Both the position numbers and the translations under genes were made by a program. DNA of 64,000 nt from Umbilicaria muhlenbergii (taxonomy: Eukaryota > Ascomycota > Lecanoromycetes > Umbilicariales > Umbilicariaceae): positions 5,974,312-6,038,311 of the forward strand of contig KK106981.1 in the NCBI GenBank assembly GCA_000611775.1, written 5' to 3'. Position 1 is the first letter of the stretch, and each line of letters begins with the position of its first letter. Below are positions 22,986 through 31,957 of the stretch, one piece after another. The notes beneath the pieces are model-generated. The model was given only the letters and a program-made list of their open reading frames with translations. It was not told the origin of the DNA and ran no database searches.

Positions 22986-24581
22986 GCCCCGTTGCCCTCA
23001 TCTGTCGTTCCACATAGCAAAGCTCGATTTGAGACTAGTTTTCCAGCGGCATTATCGACCCGGCGTTTGGGTTATCATGGGCGTTTCGGACCAACTTCTG
23101 TGTGCACATCATCACGATGCGGTTGTCGCAGCGCGACAAGGCTGCCGGTTGTTTACGGCTGGGGATTCAGCAGGCGGGTGGTCTGACTTTGTGAGGCTTG
23201 CCAGGTAGGCATGTGTGCAAAAGCAGACTTGGCCTTCTTGTACTCGTAACATCGGAGGATTAGTGCTCTTGTTGCGCCATCTCGACGGAAATGAAAGAAG
23301 GTTGATTCGAATGCTTGCGTTAGTGATGTGCGATTGTTGTGATGATGATTACCGTCGTAGTGCATCATGCTTGTAACACCTTATTTGCGCATTGCTTCAC
23401 CACTGGGAGCGCAGACGGCAGCACAGGAGGACACGGCCACTACAACCTTTCAGCTCCAGCCCTGGCTCTTACAAATCCATACTGTATCCCGTGTTCCATC
23501 ACATGCCGGCCCTCCGCCAAGCTTTCTCCCGCATCACCCAATCCCTTGAACCCAGCCCTATTTGTCGCGCTTTACCCCAGTTTGAACAGGAGCGCTAGGG
23601 GGAAGCGGGGTGTGGCGGGCGCCTCGACTTCAGCTCTGCTCCACAACTGATCACCCCACGACCGTTTGTGGGTATTGGCTACTTTACTGTCGACCAATGT
23701 GCTATAGCGAATTGGCACATGGTTAGTACCACTGTGATGGGACGTGGAGTCTTACGGTTACATATGTTTGGGTGTCCTAGGTAGGATGAAGGGGGGATTT
23801 ATCTTAGTACAGCTTCCTATGGGGGTTTTGGCTGATGTCACCTAAGTGGGTGGTCCTGTGATGGGTCTTAATAGGAACGCTACGTATTGGCTAGGCGGGA
23901 GGTGTTTGTTCTCTTCTCTTCTTTTCTCAGCTTGGACGCCACTTCAGGCCGTTTGGTGACAGCGTGGTCACTGCCAATAACGTTCGTACTACTTTGTCAG
24001 CTGCGTTTCAGCACGCCACGATTCTGCGGCGCTTTGCTGTACTCTGTTGTTTCTTTGTGATCCTGTTTCTTGTTGCCGTCACGAAACGCTTTTGATCGAG
24101 GTGCTGAAGAAAGCTCGGTGTGGCTTCGACACCATGTGTATCAGCTCCCCTTTTTGGTCTTCTCCTGCTTCAGCGCACATGCATCCTCAGCTCGCTATAT
24201 CCATTGAACTCAAGCCACAATCGTCTGAAATTCCTTATTGATATTGCAGCCCCGGCTCTGCACCCCTGACTGTGACCTGCTTCTGTAAACGGTCATCCAA
24301 AATGCTTACTTGCCGAGCACTATTGGAGGGCTACTGAATCCTGTAAGCTTTTGCTTAACACATATTTCTCCACACCTCGCGTATACACGTGAGAGTTATA
24401 TGTTCCTCTAGGATCATCAACGTGACACAATGTGTTTTGAGGAGTTGGCTCTCAGCCAGCCACTGCTGACAACCGGGAACAGCCATCCTACTACACCAGA
24501 ACACCCAGAGAAATCCAGACCCGTCGGCATTCCCTATATAAAGGCGAAGAGCACCGTCAGATCAAAGAAGCACAAGACAGG
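22986..24581. other. 1.6 kb intergenic, no gene seen
   Basis: No open frame with convincing coding content and no tRNA-like cloverleaf seen. Probably the SEB1 3' region followed by the promoter of the next gene. Confidence 0.45.
24535..24543 (+). promoter_or_regulatory. candidate TATA box
   Basis: CTATATAAAG lies about 180 bp upstream of the preferred ATG at 24717 and 47 bp upstream of the first in-frame ATG at 24582, a spacing that favours the downstream ATG. Match to the TATA consensus only. Confidence 0.4.
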
Positions 24582-24716
24582 TTGAACAGTCCCAGGCCGC
24601 TGAATATCCAAGTCCATCCACACAGCCTCCAGCCCTTCATACCCTATCCCGGCCATCCCCCTAACCAACCCCGCAAAATCCAACCGGCCTCCCACCAACC
24701 CTCCCACCTCCCCACA

Positions 24717-25406
24717 ATGGGTTTCCACACCCTAATCCCCGCCTCCGAACTCGCCGCGACCTACAACGTCCGCACGCACAAACTGACCCTCTCCGCCTCG
24801 GGCGAAGTCCAAGACTACACCTACGGCATCGCCTTCCACCACGCCCCCCTCATGGGCGGTCTAAAATACACCCTCGAAGGCTGGACCGGCCCCGTCGGCC
24901 CCGGCAAATCCAAATACACCCACTCGCAAGACTTCCCCATGCAACTCCCCAACCCCGTCACCCCGTCCGGCACCGTCATCATCGTCGACGCCAACGACTC
25001 CAAAGGGAAAGTCATCCCCATCCACTTCCTCGGCGGCATCATCCCGCCCCCCCTCGACCCGGAGACGAAAGAGCTCGGCGCGGAGACAAACCGCGCGGCG
25101 CCGGCGGTCTTGGCGCCGCCGCAGCAGACGGTGCTGGATATCCTGCACCAGCCGTTCACGATCAAGGAAGCGGCGGAGGTGCCGCGGTTGGGGAGCGTGC
25201 ATGTGAAATACGATCCTGAGTTTGTGGGGCTGGAGACGGCGGGGATTGAGAACGCGGATATTGTGTGGACGTTTGTGGGGAAGAGGCTCGGGGGGACGCA
25301 GGTGGTGGTGACGGTTTGGGGGGGGGTGGAGACGTATTTGGTGAGGAGGGTGTATGATGTGAGGATTGTGCTTGTGGGGGAGGGGGAGGGGGAGGAGGGG
25401 AATTAG
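24717..25406 (+). CDS. unrecognised fungal protein, 229 residues
   Basis: The frame is open from 24582 but the 5' part (Pro-rich, HPHSLQPFIPYPGHPP) looks like leader; MGFHTLIPASELAATYNVRT at 24717 begins typical coding sequence with strong C-ending codon use. Alternating hydrophobic beta-strand-like segments follow (GIAFHHAPLMGGLKYTLEGW, GTVIIVDANDSKGKVIPIHF, TQVVVTVWGGVETYLVRRVY). No signal peptide or membrane segment. The C-terminal GEGEGEEGN passes into a GGGGA-rich tract. I do not recognise the family; a beta-sandwich fold is inferred only from the pattern. Confidence 0.65.
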   Translation: MGFHTLIPASELAATYNVRTHKLTLSASGEVQDYTYGIAFHHAPLMGGLKYTLEGWTGPVGPGKSKYTHSQDFPMQLPNPVTPSGTVIIVDANDSKGKVIPIHFLGGIIPPPLDPETKELGAETNRAAPAVLAPPQQTVLDILHQPFTIKEAAEVPRLGSVHVKYDPEFVGLETAGIENADIVWTFVGKRLGGTQVVVTVWGGVETYLVRRVYDVRIVLVGEGEGEEGN

Positions 25407-25693
25407 GGGGGGAGGAAGGAGGGGAGGGAGGAGAAGGAGGGTGAGTCGTAGGGGGTTTGGAAGATGGAGGGAAGGGAGAGAGTGAAGGGTCGGGGGCTGG
25501 ATGAGAGGGCGGGTTAGTTGTGGGGACCGCGCTGGTCATAGAGGGTAATAATTTCTGTTTATGACGCTTGGGGGTTGTAAAGGCTGGGGCTGGGTACGAA
25601 CCCTACTGTTTTGAGAAGTTGCTTTTCCAAGACATATTCGTTCGAACCACCGTTGATGATTCTAATATATAATGTTCTTGGAGTGTACCTGTC
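25407..25693. other. GA-rich tract then AT-rich spacer
   Basis: 25320-25510 is strongly purine-rich on the plus strand (GGAGGGG repeats), overlapping the end of the preceding gene; a polypyrimidine antisense frame here is a composition artefact. Confidence 0.5.
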
Positions 25694-25812
25694 ACATACG
25701 ACCACAGACTCAAGAGAACTGGGCATCCCGTCCGCTCTGCCATACATAAGCTTGAGATCGGCAGATCAGTAGTTGGGTGGGTGACCACCAGCGAATCCCT
25801 GCTGTTGTATGT
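25694..25812 (+). rRNA. 5S rRNA: 5S ribosomal RNA gene
   Basis: 119 bp starting ACATACGACC and ending TGTTGTATGT, so the termini pair in helix I. Internal control region blocks are intact: TCCCGTCCGCTC, AGTAGTTGGGTGGGTGACCA and CCAGCGAATCCC, as in Neurospora and Aspergillus 5S genes. A T-run right after the gene (25812-25816) is the Pol III terminator. Single dispersed 5S genes are normal in Pezizomycotina. The central part (helices II-III) differs from the common type, with compensatory-looking changes, so this may be a variant 5S class. Confidence 0.93.
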
Positions 25813-25816
25813 TTTT
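25812..25816 (+). terminator. Pol III T-run terminator
   Basis: TTTTT immediately after the 5S rRNA 3' end, the standard Pol III stop. Confidence 0.75.
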
Positions 25817-25929
25817 GGTCCCCTTTTGCCCGCGGATGTGACAGCGGCTGTCAAAGATTTCCATCGAGTTCTCCTGTTTACGCCAGAGGACCTCTTTACG
25901 GGATATGGCTTTTGGGGCCGTTGGTAAGG

Positions 25930-26540
25930 GTGTCGGGGGGTCCTCATACATTGATACCTCTTAAAGCTGACCCCGCCCACCAAACCACTCGCCGCAGCGC
26001 AGCCTACGTCTAATTCTATACACGCAGTCTGTGTGTTCTGTTGCTACACAGTTGCCCGCAAATTTCAGTGTCGGGGCTAAGTGTAGTGGCCACTCAAGCG
26101 CTTGAGTTGTGGACATTAGTTTTGGTTACGGATATGATATGGCTTCAACTGATTATCTTACATTTGAGAGGTTGTGCCGAAAAAGACACCCTCTACTATT
26201 TATTTCTAACCCAAACCACTGAACCGGTCACTGCGCTCGCCCATAATTCTAGGCGCTGTTAGTGCAAGCCATAATTCTCACCGGTCGAAGGAGGCAGCAA
26301 GTGTGTGAGGCACTCAAGTGATTAGTTGCTGACCGAGCAACTAACCGTTAGGGCAGTAAAAATTTAGTTGAGCAATTTTGTGTAGGAACTTAACCGAAAA
26401 GCCTTGATTTTAGGTAGATGGGGTTATCCATGTAAAAAGTAAGGGTGGCATTGTAGGCACACCGCGCTTTAGGAGAAGGGGGCCACGGGGGCGTCAACGT
26501 AAGAACCAGGGGTGTCGATTTATGGCACTATATGCTAATC
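25930..26540. mobile_element. degenerate fold-back element related to the one at 41957
   Basis: The stretch 25933-26100 (ACCCCGCCCACCAAACCAC, then CTGTGTGTTCTGTTG) resembles 42010-42105, and 26488-26525 (GGGGGCGTCAACGTAAGAA, then CAGGGGTGTCGATTT) resembles the right arm GGGGGTGTCAATGTATGAAA at 53143 plus GGGTGTCGTTTTA at 57180. Arms are inverted relative to each other. No coding capacity; strongly diverged. Confidence 0.4.
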
Positions 26541-26647
26541 ACCGAGCAAACCACCTCAACGCCAAACAATTAAGCAATCCATCATTACCTATCCGGCTGT
26601 GGTCTCTGGTGCGGGCGGTGCTAATGGCCACTACGCTAAATAGCCAG

Positions 26648-29150
26648 CTATCTTGGCAAAAAGTCATCTTTAGGAACCGATCTAGGTTCTGAAATACATC
26701 GGAGGCTCGGCTTGGGTTTCCTTAGACGACAAGACAACGATGTCGGTGCGCTGCGAATGTTGGGGCCAAGGATTTCTGGACCCGAAGAAGATGGCACCCC
26801 TTGCTGTCCTTGATATATATCAGCATCGTATTGAGCTCTTCTTGGAGTCGGTAGCACTCTTCCAGGCGGCAGACCAGGATCTCTAGGACGCTGAGAGTGC
26901 GAAGCCGGTATGCTTGGTATGATGGGGATATTGCTGCCCTGGCCCGTTGTAGATGACGTTCCTTGCTGCCGTCGAAATGCGTCCGCATCGTATTGTGCCC
27001 TCCTTTGATTCTCGGCCTACTACTCTTCTACGTCCGCGCTAGCTCCGAAATCATACTAAAGTTCCACTAGTTCCATCGATGTTGCTCAGCCTCTTAGGCA
27101 GTTTGATGACCAGCCCTAGCTATCCCCGTCATGTTTCCTATTGCTATTAGCGTCTCAGTATTGGTTTGAAAGTTAAAGGGTCCATAGGCCATATTACCGG
27201 TTCCATGCGTCGTTGATTTATCTGGACGCATCGTAGCAAAAGGGGAGGTGCTCACCCAGTCGAAAGGGGCCAACCCATGAGAGTGGTTTGTGGATGGCAA
27301 CGTGATGATAGACGCAGCGTGTGCCTCAAAGACATTGTGCTCCCACAAGAAATCCATTCCAAGAACAACGTCAGAACAACAATCCTCAAGAATTTCGAAG
27401 GTGATCGGAACCCGTTCTCCAGTCCATAACTCCCAGAATGTATCGACTTGACCAACAGTTTCTTGATAAGTGCCATTGGCGAACTGGAGCAAGTTGTGAT
27501 TCCAATATGCTTTCTTGATCTCATAGCCATGGTCCTTCGTATATCTATTATTCATACGCAGTTAGTGGTGAGTGCTTTCACCGTTGGTGTTGCTGGAATG
27601 AATGAAATGGCTACCTACTTTGCATCCATAACGTTCCGCTCCGCGCCCGAATCTGGTACGGCAAGTACGGAATATTGGTCTGCAAGAGTTCCTTCTAGGT
27701 ACTGGCTTGAACGGCCAATATAGTTGAAATGCAGTGCATTAGCAACCGAGAAAAGACATTCTGTCAATCGCTTTCGATGTTTGGACATCGTCTGTGTAGC
27801 AGTTAAGAAATCCGTTCCGAGAATCAGATCATAAAGGCAATTTGGAAGCACATGACAAATTATCGAGGAGGTCTCGGATGGGTCCTCAGCGAATGCCCAT
27901 AGTAAGTTAACAGTGCCTATAGCGCAGGCATCAGTTCAGGCCAATGTTTATGCAATATGCATACCATCGCTCACCGATAGAATGAATATCCTTTAAGTTC
28001 CCAAGTTTGAAAGAGCATTGTGAGCTACTGACTTGAAGCTGCTTCTCCTTGACGTACGCTTCCGATATGACATTCTGAGCAGCTCCTGTGTCGGCAAGTG
28101 CTGAAATTCTGCAACCATTTATGAAACCCGAAAGACCGCGCTTTATTTTCGTAATCTTTTTCAGGATTCGTGTACTCATGCCCTTGACGCTCCTAAGCGA
28201 TGGGTTGTTTTTCTGAGCCGCAAGCTTCTGCTTTTTATCCACATCTATACCTTCAGCTTCCACCATGACTAATCCAGCATGAGAGATTGGCCGAGTCTCT
28301 GGTTGTAGAAGCATCTCAAGTGTGATATCTGAAGGAGAATCAGACTTGATGGGACCTGGAAAAAGTTTCTGTTGAGTTCTGGCTCTCTCTGAATTGACAG
28401 TTGGCAACATCTTACTATCCTGAGCCTTATTGATATATATAGGCAGCTGTTGTCTAGATGAAGTATTTGAAGAGTCATAGGCTGGTATTGTCCCATCTCT
28501 TCCATTAGTGTCCGCGTAGAATGAGGCCCCATACACAACAGAGTCTCACCATGGACGAATTACTCAAGTGGGCGGTGTGGCTAGGCCAGTGGGTTGACTC
28601 GACGAATGGTCTCCAAGATTCCGATTACTAGTATTCTTGACGCGAGGATAGTTGAGTGTAGGAGCAAATCCTGGTTGACCTAATAAGGTATGATACTGTT
28701 CATCGTGTCCAATGTCCATTTTGATCGAACTGTAGGATGGATGGCTAGGAAATGTCGTTTGGGGATGTTTTCTTTTACTAGCAGAAGGCCTCAACGTCAG
28801 CAGGTCTCGACACAGCTGTAGCTTCTTGCTTGTGTAGAGCTTTCGAAAAGCTTTCAATGAACTCAGTCGGCAGGATATTTGGAAAAGTTGCCTCGGGCCA
28901 TGAGTTTGATTTGTGGCTACGTACGCCTCCAGTGTTGCCTCATCACAGAGATCTTCCCTTGTATCGGCCTCCGGCCAGCCTTCAACATAATCAATCGGCC
29001 ACTTCCTAGCATGTTCCCAACATAGTGTGGGCTCCTGATGGAACGAAGCTCTGTCCTCACACTGACGGCATGAGTATCCCTGTGCAGATTGCGTTCTCTG
29101 CTAGCCTAAGACCCATTGTTCGATAAACTGGTGCTTTTCAGTTTCCATGG
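26648..29150 (-). pseudogene. retropepsin-domain gene relic (LTR-retroelement-related aspartic protease domains)
   Basis: Read on the minus strand, blocks appear in this order: a Cys-containing N-terminal region near 28900-29150, a linker (28564-28857), a first retropepsin-like domain with ALADTGAAQNVISEAYV (about 28050-28130), the strand-pair block CLYDLILGTDFL (about 27800), a second active-site-like motif VPDSGAERNVMDAKY (about 27620), the block DVVLGMDFLWEHN (about 27350), and a Q/R-rich tail with two RRAQYDAD units (26750-27000). Two retropepsin-like domains without reverse transcriptase or integrase and with intron-like gaps point to a host gene family derived from LTR-element protease domains rather than a whole element. 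It appears broken in its terminal parts. Age cannot be given. Confidence 0.6.
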
Positions 29151-29699
29151 CGGGTGCTACTTATTAATTTGAGTAGAGGTAGTCAGGCGGTAGACCTCAC
29201 ATAGGTCATTGTCCTTTGCTCAGGCTCGCGGTGACAATTGTAAACCTGAGACACAACCAGCCAGCCTGCGCGGCGGCATTGTACGATACTGCTGTGGCAA
29301 CGGCAGTCAACGCGACCCTATGATAAGATCTATAATCCAGTATGGGGCGAAGTGCCTTAAGTCCAGAAACAAGCCTAGAGAGTCAGATCGAGTCTCCGAT
29401 CAGCTTTTGGGCCTAATATGATAATAACAAGGCTTTGCACTGGCGAAGGTGGGTTTTCACCCTCGTTGGGAGGCTATGCCACTCTGTCATCCCTGTCACC
29501 GCGTCAATCTAACCGCTAGTGCAAGACTGGCCAGCAGTGTCTTTACATTTTGCCTTCGAGGATCTATCCCAGTAGCCGTTCACGGTGAACTTTGTTGCAC
29601 GTATGGTTCCACGTCCGATAAGGCGCTGAACGTGTGCAGCTCTGCTGCTCGTAAAATGCTGCGAAGCAGACGAGATATAGACAACGAGCTAGCGCAATC
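29151..29699. other. intergenic, no gene seen
   Basis: Short unconvincing frames only. Confidence 0.4.
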
Positions 29700-29709
29700 T
29701 TTGACATAA

Positions 29710-30888
29710 GTACGGCTTGAAGGCTACCCTTCGTTCGCGGAGTTCATCACTCAAGATAAGGACGCAGCGATATACCGCAAGTTTGAGCACCTGGGTGCCC
29801 GTTCCCTTCTGTACATGCAAAGCGAGCTCCACGATTTCGAAGGCCAACTGGAGGAGCTGGACAAGGAAGATGCCAGGGACAAAGACAGGAGGAACTTCAT
29901 GAGGCATCAAGATCTTGGAAACACTAAAATAAATGGGGGAAGGGCGGAAGAGCACCGAATACTGCAGAGCAAGATCAAGGAAAAGATCAAAGTGTATCGT
30001 ACGTACGCGCAGTCATCAAGAACATTAGAGTGCGTCCCGCTGATGAACAACAAACAGATGAAGCCATGATTCTTGAAAGCCAAGTGCTCTCACTTAATTC
30101 ACCTGGCCCACGATCATTGGCAGCCTTCCTAAAATGTTCATGTCAACTGCGGTTCCTGTGTTATGGGGTAAGGATAAGGACCTGTTTGAGGACGAATGAG
30201 ATCTCGTGGCTCTCGCGCCTGTGGACTCGGATCGGTTGAATATCTTCTTGAAAAAGTACTTTGGGCTCCTCTTCAAAGTAAGCGGCTCACCCTCTGTATC
30301 CACTATACAATGAGGACTTGTTGGGAAAAGTTAAAACTCCCCTTAGGAGAAACGTGAGCAACTGCCACCGGACAGTTGTTGTAAATATCGATAAGGACTG
30401 ACTGACTGCTAAAACAAAGGAGTATTCGCCTAATTATAAGGCCATGGCTGAGGAGCCTGAACCCCGAAATCCACCCTGAAATCACACCGATAAGCGCTGC
30501 CGTAAGCCGACAGCGCCTAAATTCAACAACAGTGACCTCTTTTACTTCCCCGAGAAGTCCATTCAGCGAGCCGGAGCCGTAATATCGGCGTTGCTCAGTG
30601 CCATACTACTCATCGGTGCGATTGTATGGTTGATCCTGATCCGTAACAGGAGTAGCGGCCTACGGGTAGGTATGATCGTGCTCTTCACGTGTCTCTTTGC
30701 CGGCGTGGTTGGACTTCTCACCAACGCACGGAGGGCGGAGATGTTTGGATCTATAGCTGCGTGAGTATGCCCTTCACGCCTTGGATAAAAGCACAAGGAC
30801 ACCGCTTAGGGTGCTGGTTGCTGACAGAAGGTCATGTAACAAATACGCCGCGGTGCTAGTGGTCTTTGTGAGCAACCGCCTAAGCTGA
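29710..30888 (+). pseudogene. DUF6594-family membrane protein gene, decayed
   Basis: Family blocks occur in the right order: GYPSFAEFITQDKDAAIYRK and LLYMQSELHDFEGQLEELDK (29725-29880), DEAMILESQVLSL (30055-30095), STAVPVLWGKDKDLFED (30140-30200), LVALAPVDSDRLNIFLKKYF (30205-30265), and C-terminal membrane helices AGAVISALLSAILLIGAIVW and VGMIVLFTCLFAGVVGLLTN followed by ARRAEMFG (30560-30760), then YAAVLVVFVSNRLS to a TGA at 30886-30888. An in-frame TGA follows the FEDE motif at about 30197-30199 (an Arg CGA-to-TGA change would explain it), no start ATG precedes the first block, and part of the middle is poorly preserved. DUF6594 proteins are an expanded fungal family of unknown function. 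Confidence 0.75.
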
Positions 30889-31589
30889 GCAAAGTCCGTT
30901 CAGTCTTGTAACAATGTTCAACTACATCTTTCATGCACGACACCCTGCATACTCACATCAGAGGAAACATCCGTGCCTCAACGAGCGCCCGCTCCCCCTC
31001 AACTAGAAGCAAATACGAGGACTGAGTAGAGTTGATCTGAAGGGAAACAAAGGGCCGCAGCAAGGTCGTTGCTGATCTGAGAAGACTGTCGCGGACAACA
31101 GCCATCTCCAGGTACTTAATGAATGCTTGGTGGTGCCGGCTGTTGTGCTGAGAGATTACTACGCGGGAAGATGCATTGATGGACTTCGAGAGGAAGAGAA
31201 GAGATATAAGGGTTCACAGCCCCGCCAGTTCCCGGAAGTCAATATGGAGCCTCATGCTCGCACATGGCTGCCTATTTTGAAAATTGAGAGTATTAACGTT
31301 GAAGTGATAACGTCTGATCCCCAGATCACTTTACTTCATATTGTTTCTGTTCCTACGCGTAGCGGGTGATCTATATGCAATCCATTCAGCCACGGAGAAT
31401 GAAATAATGGAGAGAACTGATGATAATGCTTCATCATATGAAGAAGCAGTCTGTGAGCAGATCAGACGATCTGTTAGAAGTAGCAGCAGTTATTTTGTTT
31501 TGATGCATTACAAGATTATTGGATGTATCTCTTTCTATATATAAATAAAGGTATCGGAGCACTCCCGCGATATAAGATGAGAAGTGGTA
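30889..31589. other. no gene recognised
   Basis: A plus-strand frame at 31127-31369 (VVPAVVLRDYYAGRCIDGLR) might be an exon fragment but has no neighbours to join and no known motif. Confidence 0.3.
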
Positions 31590-31639
31590 CTCTCTAGAAA
31601 GCCCGAAAGAAAAGGGAGTCCTCAGGGGATATTTGCCGT
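31590..31639. repeat. solo terminal inverted repeat of the TIR family found at 42190 and 55784
   Basis: GGTACTCTCTAGAAAG, then GAAAGAAAAGGGAGTCCTC and AGGGGATATTTGCCG match the right terminus of the Mutator-like elements downstream. No left partner was found within several kb, so this is a remnant of an otherwise lost copy. Confidence 0.6.
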
Positions 31640-31957
31640 CTCTGCCGTAGTACGTAACAATTTCACATTGTATTGCCATTGCTTAGGGGATGAACTGCTC
31701 AGTCCATGTGTGCATCGTTCTGATGATAGCTTCATAGGGAGCTGCCACGTGAGGAAGGGAGTTTCAATGGCAGTGATGCAGGTATCACACATGGCAGCAT
31801 AACAGTGGAAGTACTATGCTGGGTCTAGTGAGAGCTGCGAGCTCACGTAAAGAACACGGCTCCCAGACGCTTGCCACGTTGTAATCTAAGCAAAGACGCT
31901 TAATAGTACAGTCCAGACTTAAGATGCTTCCCTTGGGTATCGGAGATTCTCTCTCGG
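31640..31957. other. intergenic, no gene seen
   Basis: 3' flank of the orphan ORF below; nothing recognisable. Confidence 0.4.
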
